Notes: generated by a model from the letters alone, not told the origin. 64,000 nt of DNA from Alkalicoccus daliensis (GCF_900103955.1 NZ_FNIL01000001.1:62001-126000); one strand, 5' to 3'. Counted from the stretch's first letter, positions 1 to 10,142 are shown. Numbers and translations are program-made.

Positions 1-1224
1 GTAATTACAGGATACGGAGCAGTGACTCCGCTTGGAAATACAGCTGAAGATACATGGGAAGGCATTAAAAATGGAAAATCAGGAATAAATACTTTTACTC
101 GCTACGAAGATGCGAATTTCCCGGCGAAAGTGGCAGGGGAAGTAAAAGACTTTGATCCAGGAAATTATATGGATCCAAAAGCAGCGCGCAAAATGGATAG
201 ATTCACACAATTTGCTGTCGCAGGAGCAAAAATGGCAGTGGAACATGCTGGCCTTGAAATTACAGAGGAAAACGCACCCCGCGTAGGAGTCTGGATCGGA
301 TCCGGCATTGGCGGAATGGAAACATATGAAAAACAGTTCCGCTTGTATGAAAAAAGAGGATACCGTCGAGTTTCACCTTTCTTTGTGCCGATGCTTATTC
401 CGGATATGGCAGCCGGTCAAGTATCAATAGAACTTGGAGCGAAAGGGGTAAATTCCTGTTCAGTGACTGCCTGTGCCTCAGGAGCAAATTCTATAGGAGA
501 TGCCTACCGCACAATTGAGCGTGGTGATGCGGACGTAATGATAACAGGTGGGGCGGAAGCGCCGCTGACAGAAATGTCATTCGCAGGGTTTTCTTCCGCG
601 AGAGCTTTATCTACAAATGAAGATCCTTTAAAAGCAAGCCGGCCTTTTGATAAGAACCGTGATGGTTTTGTTATGGCAGAAGGGGCAGGAATATTAATTC
701 TGGAATCTCTGGAAAATGCACAGGCACGAGGTGCAGAAATTTATGGGGAAATTATCGGCTACGGTGCTACAGGAGACGCTTACCACGTAACGGCTCCCGC
801 TCCAAATGGAGAAGGAGCTTCCCGTGCAATGAAGCAGGCACTGGAACAGGCAGATGTGCAGCCGGAAGAAATCGATTATATTAATGCGCACGGTACAAGC
901 ACGGAATACAATGATCATTACGAAACAGAAGCGATCAAAACTGTATTTGGCGATCACGCATACAAATTAGCGGTAAGTTCCACTAAGTCCATGACAGGAC
1001 ACCTTCTCGGTGCTGCCGGAGGAATTGAAGCAATCTTTTCGGTACGGGCGCTGCAGGAAAACATTCTGCCACCGACTATGAACTATGAAACACCTGATGA
1101 AAACTGCGACCTAGATGTGGTTCCGAACGAAGCACGCTCCCAGGAAACAAATCTCGTAATCAGTAATTCTTTAGGCTTTGGAGGGCATAACGTTTCTCTC
1201 CTCTTCAGAAAATATACAGGTTAA
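1..1224 (+). CDS. fabF: 3-oxoacyl-[ACP] synthase II (partial, 5' end outside window)
   Basis: Condensing enzyme that elongates acyl-ACP with malonyl-ACP in cytosolic type II fatty acid synthesis. The reading frame is open from base 1 ([12 protein letters not shown]), so the true start and only a few residues lie upstream. The GTG at 22 is internal. The Cys-His-His triad is visible: the nucleophile Cys in VTACASG (codon 472-474), His in NAHGTST (889-891) and His in [10 protein letters not shown] (1000-1002). With the missing N-terminus the length is close to the usual 410 residues. In B. subtilis fabF also sits just upstream of this chromosomal segment. A strong terminator follows. Confidence 0.97.
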   Translation, partial: VITGYGAVTPLGNTAEDTWEGIKNGKSGINTFTRYEDANFPAKVAGEVKDFDPGNYMDPKAARKMDRFTQFAVAGAKMAVEHAGLEITEENAPRVGVWIGSGIGGMETYEKQFRLYEKRGYRRVSPFFVPMLIPDMAAGQVSIELGAKGVNSCSVTACASGANSIGDAYRTIERGDADVMITGGAEAPLTEMSFAGFSSARALSTNEDPLKASRPFDKNRDGFVMAEGAGILILESLENAQARGAEIYGEIIGYGATGDAYHVTAPAPNGEGASRAMKQALEQADVQPEEIDYINAHGTSTEYNDHYETEAIKTVFGDHAYKLAVSSTKSMTGHLLGAAGGIEAIFSVRALQENILPPTMNYETPDENCDLDVVPNEARSQETNLVISNSLGFGGHNVSLLFRKYTG

Positions 1225-1228
1225 ATGC

Positions 1229-1266
1229 AAAAGCTTCTTTTTCCGTAAATGAAAAAGAAGCTTTTG
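1229..1266 (+). terminator. intrinsic terminator after fabF
   Basis: A near-perfect inverted repeat, AAAAGCTTCTTTTTC paired with GAAAAAGAAGCTTTT across a 7-nt loop, lies a few bases after the fabF stop codon. The stem is A/T-rich with no separate long U tract, and it would work in either direction. Confidence 0.75.
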
Positions 1267-1570
1267 AACGTTTAAAAGGAAAAATTACGGATGTTTATCA
1301 TATTCATTGTTAGGCTTTTCATTCACTTTACTTTGGAAAACGTATATTTGAAAATCATTCACTTTTCCAAAAGGTTCGTTTTATTATGAGAGTAAAAGAG
1401 TCTTTTCTTTGTCATGGGGGTAACGTGAAAAGATGCAGATTGAAGTGAAGCAGGATAACTTCAATCAATGAGACGGAAGTCTTATTTTGTTAGCGCCTTG
1501 AGGTCATTCCTTTATTGTTAAAAGTCTATTATAATAAATGTAAATCAGGCGGGAGAGAGGAGGAACACTG
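1267..1570. other. intergenic region fabF-liaF-like
   Basis: No ORF with a ribosome binding site was seen here. A TATAAT hexamer at 1530-1535, 17 nt after TTCCTT (1507-1512), is a plausible but weak promoter for the downstream membrane protein. Its start is preceded by GGGAGAGAGGAGG. Confidence 0.4.
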
Positions 1571-2377
1571 ATGCGCAAATGGGTAACCATTTTTTTAGCA
1601 GCGGCAGGGATATTATTTGTGTTGAATAGTATCGAATTAATTCAGCTTCACTTTTCACAAATTCTCCTGCTCGGAATAACAGTTGTTCTGCTTCTCCTCG
1701 GCTTTGTTTGGTTTCTGCAGGGGATCAGCATTTTTTATCGATCGCTCAAAAGAGATAGAAAACATATTGGAAGACTGACAGCAGGAATTTGGCTGATTAT
1801 TACAGCTTTCGCTGCAGGAAGTCAGTTGTCTGAAAGACTGAATCTGCAGACTGCCGATTTCTGGAGCTGGACTTGGGGGCTGCTTTTATTTTATTTGGCC
1901 TTTAAACTTTTTATGGACAGAGACAGAACAAAAGTAGTGAAATTTGATAAAGAACAAGGCGGCCGCTTAAAAAACCGCAATAAAAAAAATAATACTTTTA
2001 AAAAACAGAGATCTGCTTTTGCGGGGGATATCCATTTAGGAAAAGATGCATGGCATGTACATGGACGGACGGTAAAAATGGGCGTAGGCAGTGTTTATCT
2101 TGATTTTTCCAACGCGCAACTTGCAGAGGGAGTAAATGAAATTTATATTCAATGTGGTATCGGCAGTATTGAAATTGCTCTTCCTGAAGGTACAGCTGCA
2201 GATATTACTGCACATGCCAAACTCGGAGAAATGACACTGTTTAAAAACTCACAGTCGGGTGCAGGACGCACTCTTTCTTTTAAAAGCAGTGATTACCAGG
2301 ACTCGTTAAAAAAGGTCCAGCTGCATATTGAGGTGGGCATAGGTGATGTAAAAGTTAAACATATTGGAGCTAAATAA
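1571..2377 (+). CDS. LiaF-like membrane protein
   Basis: Membrane protein with about four hydrophobic helices in the first 115 residues (roughly 5-25, 30-52, 68-85 and 98-113). A very basic linker follows (about 120-148, with KNRNKKNNTFKK). The C-terminal beta-rich domain (about 150-268) resembles the cell-wall-active-antibiotic-response domain of LiaF/YvqF, with repeats of the type GxGSVYLDFSNA and GIGSIEIALPEG. In the Lia system LiaF holds the kinase LiaS inactive until the envelope is stressed. No LiaS/LiaR pair lies beside it, so that partner must be elsewhere or the protein has another role. The strong Shine-Dalgarno GAGAGGAGG just before ATG fixes the start. Confidence 0.7.
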   Translation: MRKWVTIFLAAAGILFVLNSIELIQLHFSQILLLGITVVLLLLGFVWFLQGISIFYRSLKRDRKHIGRLTAGIWLIITAFAAGSQLSERLNLQTADFWSWTWGLLLFYLAFKLFMDRDRTKVVKFDKEQGGRLKNRNKKNNTFKKQRSAFAGDIHLGKDAWHVHGRTVKMGVGSVYLDFSNAQLAEGVNEIYIQCGIGSIEIALPEGTAADITAHAKLGEMTLFKNSQSGAGRTLSFKSSDYQDSLKKVQLHIEVGIGDVKVKHIGAK

Positions 2378-2416
2378 AAAGAAGGCGGGTCCAATCAGGA
2401 TCCGCCTTCTTTTTAT
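2375..2416. terminator. bidirectional terminator between liaF-like gene and trpS
   Basis: AAAAAGAAGGCGG pairs with CCGCCTTCTTTTT, with T-runs on both sides. It lies between the convergent ends of the LiaF-like gene and trpS and should serve both. Confidence 0.9.
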
Positions 2417-2420
2417 TAAA

Positions 2421-3705
<1,285 letters not shown>

Positions 3706-3885
3706 CATCGCATTTACTATTCTTTACTTATTATAGAGCAGCTTTTTAAAAAAAACAATAACAGTATAATTTAATAATTGCGACTATTTACTCAGCTATT
3801 GAATTCTCAGACTAATAAGGTCAATATGTATTATGTAGAAAAAACATTTGTCCACTACATAGAGACAGTACAGGGGGAGTAAACG

Positions 3886-5034
3886 ATGAAGCTTATCTTG
3901 AAACTAGTTATTGGTATTGTGACAGGTATTATCGTTGGTTTAACAGGAATTGAACCATTAATCCGTGCGTTCGTGACCTTTACAAGTATTTTTGGTCAAT
4001 GGATTAACTTCATTATTCCGCTGATTATTTTATTTTTTATAGGATCCGGAATTGCAAGTATCGGTCAAGGGTCCTCGAGGCTTGTGGGGGCGACTGTAGG
4101 AACGGCCTACCTATCCACTATTACCGCTGGTATTGGAGCATTTTTTATCGCAGTGCTGATCATGCCGCTGGTGACACAGGAGGGAAGCGCTCCGGAGGAA
4201 GGTATTTCTCCAGAACCATTTTTTTCATTTGAATTAACACCGTTTATGGATATTTTAACAGCGCTTGTGCTGGCTTTCATTTTTGGGATAGGGATTGCGG
4301 CTTTAAAAGCGGAAAAGCTGAAGTTTATATTCGATGAAGGAAAAAGTGTTATTGAAAAAGTAATTTACGTTGCTATCATCCCAGTACTGCCTTTTTATAT
4401 TGCCGGGATATTTGTTGATATGGCAGCAGAAGGTACAGTGCTGCAAACGTTACAAGTATTCGGAGTTGTATTGGCAGTAGCAGTTTGCACGCATTGGATC
4501 TGGTTAACTGTTCAATATACTATTGCTGGTCTTTTAACTGGCCAAAATCCATTTAAATTGATAAAAGGAATGCTTCCTGCCTATGTAACTGCATTAGGTA
4601 CAATGAGCTCGGCAGCCACTATTCCTGTAACTCTAAAACAGACAAAATCAAATAAAGTAAGAGATAATGTAGCAAATTTCACGGTGCCGCTTTGTGCTAC
4701 GATTCACTTGTCGGGCAGTGTGATTACAATTATCAGCTGTGCAGTTGCAGTGATGAGTGTGCTTGACGGCTACACAGTACCTGGATTCTTTACCATGCTG
4801 CCCGTCATTCTGGCGCTGGGTGTTATCATGGTAGCTGCGCCTGGGGTACCTGGAGGCGCGATTTTTGCAGCGCTTGGAGTTCTTACATCTATGCTCGGAT
4901 TTTCCGAAGCGGCGATGGGTATGATGATAGCTTTGTATTTTGCACAGGACAGCTTTGGAACTGGAGCAAATGTTACCGGTGATGGAGCTATTGCAGTAAT
5001 TATAGATAAGCTTTCTGCAAAACAAAGTGCATAG
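3886..5034 (+). CDS. dicarboxylate/amino acid:cation symporter (DAACS family)
   Basis: Polytopic membrane transporter that likely couples Na+ or H+ to uptake of glutamate, aspartate or C4-dicarboxylates. The family signatures are present in order: a serine-rich re-entrant loop LGTMSSAATIPVTL (about 238-251), APGVPGGAIFAALG (about 322-335), and the substrate/cation helix DSFGTGANVTGDGA (about 358-371), whose NVTGD matches the conserved NxxGD core. The N-terminal helices are hydrophobic from residue 5 onward. At 382 residues it is slightly shorter than GltP/GltT proteins, mostly at the N-terminus. The start follows GGGGGAG with normal spacing. The gene is monocistronic and ends at a strong terminator. 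The substrate cannot be decided from sequence. Confidence 0.88.
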   Translation: MKLILKLVIGIVTGIIVGLTGIEPLIRAFVTFTSIFGQWINFIIPLIILFFIGSGIASIGQGSSRLVGATVGTAYLSTITAGIGAFFIAVLIMPLVTQEGSAPEEGISPEPFFSFELTPFMDILTALVLAFIFGIGIAALKAEKLKFIFDEGKSVIEKVIYVAIIPVLPFYIAGIFVDMAAEGTVLQTLQVFGVVLAVAVCTHWIWLTVQYTIAGLLTGQNPFKLIKGMLPAYVTALGTMSSAATIPVTLKQTKSNKVRDNVANFTVPLCATIHLSGSVITIISCAVAVMSVLDGYTVPGFFTMLPVILALGVIMVAAPGVPGGAIFAALGVLTSMLGFSEAAMGMMIALYFAQDSFGTGANVTGDGAIAVIIDKLSAKQSA

Positions 5035-5070
5035 TTCAGTATTTGATATATCTGGGTAAAGAGACATATA

Positions 5071-5115
5071 AAACAGAGCAGCCACTGACGAAAATCAGCG
5101 GCTGCTCTGTTTTGG
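5071..5115 (+). terminator. terminator after symporter gene
   Basis: AAACAGAGCAGCC pairs with GGCTGCTCTGTTT, followed by TT. It lies 36 nt after the symporter stop codon. Confidence 0.88.
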
Positions 5116-5171
5116 TGTTTAAGAAATACATTTCATCAAGTTTTCTACGGGCTGAAAGTAAAAAAATAGTT

Positions 5172-6152
5172 TTAACTACACGCATAAATGATATAGCTGC
5201 ATGCAAAATACATTATAATCACCAGCGCAGAAGGCAGTCCGTAAAAACGCACATATTTTTTGCTCCGGGCAATCATTATTGCTCCAATTACAAACAGGTT
5301 CAGTAAAAGAACTGCAGAAGCTGTTACAATAGTTACTGGAGCTACCGCGGAGAGAACCGCACCGGAGCGGAAAGCAAAGTCTATCAATACTAAAATTAAA
5401 ATGTTAAATACATTCGATCCGAGAATATTTCCTATTGCCAGATTATAGTTGGCAAGCTGAATAGCTACAATTACTGTCACAAGCTCCGGCAGAGACGTTG
5501 CACCAGCAATCATGAACGTACCGACAAAGCTGGAACTGATACCAGTGGATGCAGCAATCATATCCCCAGTTATAGATAACACACTGCCTGCTACAAAGAT
5601 AACTAAAGCAGAAACTGCAAATCCCCATTTCGCATGACGCAGAGAAATTGCTTCCAGGTGGAAGTCTTCAGTCGGCTCAGTACTGGTTTGCAGCTGATTT
5701 TTGGATAGGAAGTACATGCCTGCTGCATATAGAGCAACAAGAAGATACATCTCTACTCCAGCACCGAGAAAAGTTATTCCAGTAGGAATCAAAATTGCAA
5801 TGAGCATTAAAGCAGTCAGCATCAGACTCAGCCAGGCCGTTTTGATCTGGGAAGGATCTGCCGCATGCATCATTTGTTTTCTCCGGTAAGCTAAATCCAC
5901 CAGACCGAGGATAAAGATATTAAATAAGTTGCTTCCGAAAACATTGCTGACAGCGATATCTGGATTATCCAGGTATACAGCGGTCAAACTGGTAGTTACT
6001 TCCGGAAGTGATGTTGCTCCAGCTAAAAGAAGTGTCCCTACAAGCAGCCCTCCGAGTGAAGTCCGTTCCCCTATGACATCCGCATAGGTGGAAAGTTTTA
6101 CGGCAGTAATAACAGTAATTACTGCTGCAGCTAAAAAAATAATTATTGTCAT
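5172..6152 (-). CDS. CaCA-family cation exchanger (YrbG-like)
   Basis: Integral membrane antiporter with two homologous halves, each carrying an alpha repeat. The first is GATSLPEVTTSLTAV plus SNVFGSNLFNI; the second is GATSLPELVTVIVAI plus GNILGSNVFNI. The acidic ion-binding Glu of each G-x-S-x-P-E motif is intact. The 326-residue length is normal for the YrbG type of Na+/Ca2+ exchangers. About ten helices can be drawn. A yybP-ykoY manganese riboswitch precedes the gene, so I infer that the physiological substrate includes Mn2+ and that the protein acts in efflux. An alternative is Ca2+ export with the riboswitch sensing a related ion state. Confidence 0.85.
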   Translation of the reverse strand: MTIIIFLAAAVITVITAVKLSTYADVIGERTSLGGLLVGTLLLAGATSLPEVTTSLTAVYLDNPDIAVSNVFGSNLFNIFILGLVDLAYRRKQMMHAADPSQIKTAWLSLMLTALMLIAILIPTGITFLGAGVEMYLLVALYAAGMYFLSKNQLQTSTEPTEDFHLEAISLRHAKWGFAVSALVIFVAGSVLSITGDMIAASTGISSSFVGTFMIAGATSLPELVTVIVAIQLANYNLAIGNILGSNVFNILILVLIDFAFRSGAVLSAVAPVTIVTASAVLLLNLFVIGAIMIARSKKYVRFYGLPSALVIIMYFACSYIIYACS

Positions 6153-6199
6153 TTTTTTCGTCCTCTCAAATTATTGTTGCGGACCACGAAGACACAAAA

Positions 6200-6346
6200 A
6201 AGACCTTTTTATGCAACGGGTCCGCTGCATAAAAAGGTCTTGCGTACTTTGTAAGTATACAAAGCTCCATGAACCGAGCGGCTTTTTCTCAAAGCTGCTG
6301 TCGTGACGACTCATGGACCGGTCAGGTCGCTACTCCCCTTTTTATC
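6200..6346 (-). promoter_or_regulatory. yybP-ykoY (Mn2+-sensing) riboswitch with terminator
   Basis: On the minus strand the leader begins AAAAGGGGAGTAGCG (6329-6343). It then has a GC-rich helix, a loop with AGCTTTGAG and AAGCCG, and ends TACGCAAGACCTTTTT, the classic yybP-ykoY 3' side. P1 is formed by AAAAAGG near the start and CCTTTTT at the end. The same CCTTTTT strand is also part of a strong terminator (6201-6241: AAGACCTTTTTATGC against GCATAAAAAGGTCTT, then a T-run). The two structures are therefore mutually exclusive, and metal binding should prevent termination and switch the exchanger on. Confidence 0.88.
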
Positions 6347-6389
6347 ATTCTTCGTAACTATAGCATTCCTAAGATGAAAAGACAATATC

Positions 6390-6929
6390 TTAAAAAGACA
6401 CCGGTTCTTTCAATTCTCGTTTTTGATATACCTCTATCCGCCGGTCGAGCTGAGAAAGTAATCTTTCTGCACGCTCATCACTCATGTTTCTGTAATGGTG
6501 CTTCCCATCCGGTTCTTCGTCCGCTTCATCTGCGGAGGCAACTACTTCCTGCAGCGCTTCCCGCTGTATATTTTTTTCAGGAAGAAAAGAATCAGTGTGA
6601 AGCAGCACTGCCAGAGAAATTTGTTTTGCATTCACTCGGTCTTCTCCCAGGCGGATAAGCAGCTTATGTGCCCGTTCCGCCCCTTTTATTGCATGAATAT
6701 CATTTTCTTTGTACATATTATAATCCCATTCTCCATTGTTGTACCATGTATAATGTCCTACATCATGAAGGAAAGCTGCTTTACATGCGAGATCCGGATC
6801 AACGTTTTTTTCGACAGCGAAGCGGTACGCATGATAAGCGCATGCAACGGCATGGGCAAGCCCGGCTCGCTTTACATACTTTTGGGCCACAGGATGCTGA
6901 AAAATATCTATTAGTGTTACACGGCTCAT
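6390..6929 (-). CDS. HD-domain hydrolase
   Basis: Soluble 179-residue protein with an HD phosphohydrolase core. It shows His in GLAHAVACAYHAYRFA (about 23-38), the metal-binding His-Asp pair in AAFLHDVGHYTW (about 50-61), a further His in DIHAIKGAERA, and a distal Asp in VASADEADEE. Such proteins hydrolyse phosphate esters or nucleotides, and the specific substrate cannot be named. The gene is divergent from the secreted protein at 7135 and followed on its strand by the Mn2+ riboswitch unit. GGGAGGCG lies before the ATG. Confidence 0.8.
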   Translation of the reverse strand: MSRVTLIDIFQHPVAQKYVKRAGLAHAVACAYHAYRFAVEKNVDPDLACKAAFLHDVGHYTWYNNGEWDYNMYKENDIHAIKGAERAHKLLIRLGEDRVNAKQISLAVLLHTDSFLPEKNIQREALQEVVASADEADEEPDGKHHYRNMSDERAERLLSQLDRRIEVYQKRELKEPVSF

Positions 6930-7059
6930 TACGATCGCCTCCCTGATTTAGTGTATTTCTCTAATAATACGCGAATGAGTAATCAGAGTCAATCAATACA
7001 GGCAATGGTGTAAATAAATAGGTAATTTGACAGGAATTCCACAAATTTTGATATATACA

Positions 7060-7088
7060 TTGGTTAATAAAGGATTTCGTTGTATACT
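7060..7088 (+). promoter_or_regulatory. sigma-A promoter of the DUF4015-type gene
   Basis: TTGGTT (7060-7065), a 17-nt spacer, and TATACT (7083-7088) lie about 47 nt before the start codon at 7135. Confidence 0.6.
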
Positions 7089-7134
7089 TTACTATGAAGG
7101 CAAATTTTTAAGGTAGAAAGCAGGTTTTTATATA

Positions 7135-8487
7135 ATGAGACAATGGAAAATTTACATAGCAGCTACGGCGTTAATGACAGCAGGTTTTGCAGGGACAGTG
7201 GCAGCGGAAGATAATAACAATGAAGGTGAAACACGGACAGCGCAGATGCACACCGGCAAAGAAATTCATCTGGCACTTACGGAATGGCCGAACCGTGTGG
7301 CGAGGTATTCCTTTGACTCCGGCTTTACTTTTAACTATCCGGATGCAGTAAGAGGTATTTTTGTCACAGGCCATTCTGCAGGCGGGCAGCGCATGGAAAG
7401 CCTCTATGACTTAGTGGAAGATACTGCGTTGAATTCAATGGTTATCGATGTAAAAGAAGATGACGGATATATTACCTTTGAACCGGAAGAAGGAAATTCT
7501 TATTTGGATATTTCCCAGCCGATGATCGATGATCCTGAAGCATTGATGCGGGAACTGGAAGAAAGAGAAATTTATCCTATTGCCCGTGTTGTAGTATTCA
7601 AGGATTCTATTCTGGCGAAAGAAAGACCGGAGCTCTCTTTCCTGGAAAACGGGGAAGTATGGACGAACAGGCGTGGAGAAGCTTTCGTTAATCCCTACCT
7701 CGAAGAAGTATGGGAATACAATGTGGAAGTAGGAAGAATGGCTGCGGAAATGGGTTTTCAGGAAATACAGTTTGATTATGTAAGATTCCCTGAAGGATTT
7801 GAAAACAGAGATGAAGAGCTTGAATACGATACAGGAAACTATACAGACCGGCCAGAAGACAATGTGACGACACGAGTAGAAGCAGTAACTGATTTTGTTG
7901 CATACGCGCGTGAAGAACTTGAGCCTTACGATGTAGATGTCTCTGTAGATATCTTTGGGTATTCTGCTACTATTTCTGAGGCGCCGGGCATTGGCCAGAA
8001 CTTCACTAAAATTTCTGAGAATGTTGATGTTATTTCTTCTATGATTTATCCAAGCCACTGGGGTCCGTATTTTGGAATCGACAAGCCGGATCTATATCCA
8101 TATGAACTAGTGGATGAATATGCACAGGTAGAGAATGAGGTGCTGGGTGCACTTGAGGATCCTCCAACTTCCCGTCCATGGCTTCAGGATTTTACTGCTT
8201 CCTATTTAGGATCAGGAAATTATCTTAATTACGGAGCGGAAGAAGTAGAAGCGCAAATCCAGGCACTTTATGATAATGATATTTATGAATTTCTTCTGTG
8301 GAATGCCGGCAATCGTTATTCTGAAGGTGCAGATTACCTCCTCGATCTTGACGTAAGTCAGTTGGAGGAAGGCGAACTAGAAGAAAACGCAGAAGAAGAT
8401 GAAGACAATAGTGAAAGCAACGAAAGCGATGAAGACAGTGAAGAAAACGCAGAAACAGAAAACAATAATGAAGACGAAAATGAATAA
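7135..8487 (+). CDS. secreted putative glycoside hydrolase (DUF4015 type)
   Basis: Exported protein with a signal peptide (basic MRQWK, hydrophobic stretch to about residue 22, likely cleavage at VAA-ED). The region from about 75 to 400 matches the DUF4015 putative glycosyl hydrolase family: it opens with GIFVTGHSAGG, then MVIDVKEDDGYITF, contains the barrel-strand motifs EIQFDYVRFP and VSVDIFGYSA, and ends with FLLWNAGNRYS. The conserved acidic residues in those strands are the likely catalytic groups, by family inference. The last 45 residues are an extremely acidic Glu/Asp/Asn/Ser tail, typical of surface proteins in salt-adapted bacilli. It is transcribed alone, from its own promoter into its own terminator. 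Confidence 0.82.
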   Translation: MRQWKIYIAATALMTAGFAGTVAAEDNNNEGETRTAQMHTGKEIHLALTEWPNRVARYSFDSGFTFNYPDAVRGIFVTGHSAGGQRMESLYDLVEDTALNSMVIDVKEDDGYITFEPEEGNSYLDISQPMIDDPEALMRELEEREIYPIARVVVFKDSILAKERPELSFLENGEVWTNRRGEAFVNPYLEEVWEYNVEVGRMAAEMGFQEIQFDYVRFPEGFENRDEELEYDTGNYTDRPEDNVTTRVEAVTDFVAYAREELEPYDVDVSVDIFGYSATISEAPGIGQNFTKISENVDVISSMIYPSHWGPYFGIDKPDLYPYELVDEYAQVENEVLGALEDPPTSRPWLQDFTASYLGSGNYLNYGAEEVEAQIQALYDNDIYEFLLWNAGNRYSEGADYLLDLDVSQLEEGELEENAEEDEDNSESNESDEDSEENAETENNNEDENE

Positions 8488-8498
8488 CTTTACGTGGA

Positions 8499-8529
8499 GG
8501 CCTCTTTTTTAAAAAGAGGTCTTTTTTTA
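8499..8529 (+). terminator. terminator after DUF4015-type gene
   Basis: GGCCTCTTTTTT pairs with AAAAAGAGGTC, followed by TTTTTTT, 10 nt after the stop codon. Confidence 0.88.
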
Positions 8530-8576
8530 AGGAATCCAGCTTATGTATTGTTTGTCCAGTCATAATGAGTGTTCTT

Positions 8577-8675
8577 AATTAGTCAAGCACAAGTCCGTCA
8601 TTTTAGTAAGTCTCTTTGAGAATGCTTCAGCAGGAATACTTCTCATAACTAAAACTTTTATTTTCAAGTAGCTTT
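8577..8675 (+). repeat. dispersed intergenic repeat, copy A (decayed 3' module)
   Basis: ATTAGTCAAGCACAAGTCCG, then TAAGTCTCTTTGAGAATGCTTCAGCAG and CTTTTATTTTCAAGTAGC in broken form, follow the order of the 3' end of the elements at 38.6 and 62.7 kb. It is heavily diverged and only the last ~100 bp can be traced. The rest of the 400-bp gap (8530-8895) shows no gene. Confidence 0.55.
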
Positions 8676-8895
8676 AAAATTAGAAATTAACCCAGAGTAA
8701 TTGAATCCAGTTCATTTTCTTCATTAAGAATGCACTATGTGAAGGGAGAATGTGAGCGCAATCGTAACATAACCTAGTCTGTTAACCTTTCATGACGCTA
8801 AAAGATAAATAATCTATTTTAAATCCGCTATAAGCCACTTTCCGAAGAACGTAAAAGGATATATAATATAGGAAGAGACACAAAGGAGGGTTACG

Positions 8896-9492
8896 ATGCA
8901 CTGGTATGAGAAACTTAACAAATACTTTCCGGACGAAGAAATGAAATCAAAAGAACACATCGAACTCCTTTTGAAGGAAAAAGAAGAGATCTATAAGAAA
9001 AGTGAAGATAAATATCATGTAATGATGTATGTAGAAGCAGCTGACTTTTCCTTTATTGATTATCTATTTGTTTCAAAAGAAGCAAGAGGTAAAGGAATCG
9101 GAAAAAAACTGCTGGATAAATTAAAAGCGAGAAATAAACCGATTATTTTGGAAGTAGAGCCAGTAGACTATGAGGATACTGATACTGAAAAGCGACAGCG
9201 TTTTTACCGGAGAGAGGGTTTTAAACATGCGCAGTCGATTGGATACACCAGAAGGTCTCTTGCTACAGGAGAAGTGAACGAAATGGAAATTCTCTATTGG
9301 TCGCCGGAAGATGATTCTGAAGAAAGTATCTATAAAAAGATGTGCCATACGTATGAAACCATCCATACGTATAAAGATATTGAGTTATATGGCAAGCCTT
9401 ACGAAGCTGTAGAGCAGGCATTGAAGTACAACAATGTGAAGAAGGAGGGTAAGGGAAAGGAAACGGGGACTGATAAAGAGCCTGTATCCTGA
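8896..9492 (+). CDS. yjbC: GNAT-family acetyltransferase YjbC
   Basis: Soluble acetyltransferase with the acetyl-CoA loop in motif A (FVSKEARGKGIGKKLLDKL, about residues 56-74) preceded by the beta strand FSFIDYLFV. A charged C-terminal extension is unlike minimal GNATs but typical of YjbC. In B. subtilis yjbC is the gene immediately upstream of spx, is co-transcribed with it and is linked to thiol-stress management. The same order is kept here, with an extra 44-codon gene and a terminator in between. AAAGGAGGG before ATG fixes the start. The acceptor substrate is unknown. The 198-residue length is close to the B. subtilis protein (about 192). Confidence 0.85.
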   Translation: MHWYEKLNKYFPDEEMKSKEHIELLLKEKEEIYKKSEDKYHVMMYVEAADFSFIDYLFVSKEARGKGIGKKLLDKLKARNKPIILEVEPVDYEDTDTEKRQRFYRREGFKHAQSIGYTRRSLATGEVNEMEILYWSPEDDSEESIYKKMCHTYETIHTYKDIELYGKPYEAVEQALKYNNVKKEGKGKETGTDKEPVS

Positions 9493-9546
9493 TCCCATCC
9501 TATAGAAGAACAGCGACGTGTCAAAACACAGAAAGGAGTGTTTTGC

Positions 9547-9681
9547 ATGAAAGGGAATAAGGCAAGACGCAAGAACAAAAAAAAGCTGCTTTGGAGAGAT
9601 CTTTTAAAGCGTAAGCTGGAAGAAGTCCAGAAAAACTCTAAAAAGCAGCCGGTCTCTCATTCGAATACTTTAGCTTCCTGA
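9547..9681 (+). CDS. small basic protein, 44 aa
   Basis: Short ORF with a good ribosome binding site (GAAAGGAG, 8 nt before ATG) directly after yjbC and directly before a terminator, which supports it as the last gene of a yjbC transcript. The peptide is strongly basic (KARRKNKKK at the start, KRKLEE in the middle), has no membrane segment and no cysteine. I do not recognise a family. The basic charge suggests nucleic acid or ribosome contact, but this is a guess. Confidence 0.6.
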   Translation: MKGNKARRKNKKKLLWRDLLKRKLEEVQKNSKKQPVSHSNTLAS

Positions 9682-9692
9682 TTGAGAGAAAG

Positions 9693-9725
9693 AAAAAACA
9701 TCCTTTAAAAAGGGTGTTTTTTCTT
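9693..9725 (+). terminator. terminator after yjbC and 44-aa gene
   Basis: AAAAAACATCCTTT pairs with AGGGTGTTTTTT, with one G-T pair, followed by CTTTTC. It separates yjbC transcription from spx, at least in part. Confidence 0.85.
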
Positions 9726-9726
9726 T

Positions 9727-10142
9727 TCTAAGGTAAAAGACCTTTTAACATCCTAATTACATAACAATTAAATAATAATAGAGAATTTCATTAATTGATA
9801 ACAGTTCAGCTTAATTGAAAATGTGATACAATTAACAAAGATAACTTATGTATAAGTGAAAAGGTTTTCAAGGAAGTTCAAATGACAAATGAGATGCTTA
9901 TTTTTTCAGGGAAGATAAGTATAAAAAAAGAGTTTTATTTTTTAAAAAATAACGTTTATTTTTGAAAATAAAGGGAATCTACAACTATATGAACACAGAC
10001 GTTAATTTTTTGTAGAATCTTTGTATAAGTTTTTTATAAGTACTAGTCAAAAGATAATAATTGTTGTATAATAATAATTATAAACAAGACTAGTTATGTA
10101 AAGATTGTATAGATTAACATAATCGAAGGGAGATTCAGCCTT
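9727..10142. other. long AT-rich region upstream of spx
   Basis: No ORF was found. The region is extremely A/T-rich and contains runs such as AAAAAAGAGTTTTATTTTTTAAAAAA. B. subtilis spx has several promoters, so extra promoters here would not surprise. The only convincing one is annotated at 10044-10083. Confidence 0.5.
10044..10083 (+). promoter_or_regulatory. spx promoter with overlapping PerR-like box
   Basis: TAGTCA (10044-10049), a 17-nt spacer and a perfect TATAAT (10067-10072) lie about 70 nt before spx. TAATAATAATTATAA (10069-10083) matches the PerR box consensus TTATAATNATTATAA at all but one position and covers the -10. In B. subtilis one spx promoter is repressed by PerR and YodB. 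The surrounding A/T content raises the chance of a fortuitous match. Confidence 0.55.

Noticed and set aside
1267-1570. CRISPR or tandem repeats in intergenic regions
   Set aside because: No regularly spaced direct repeats were found here or in any other gap of the window.
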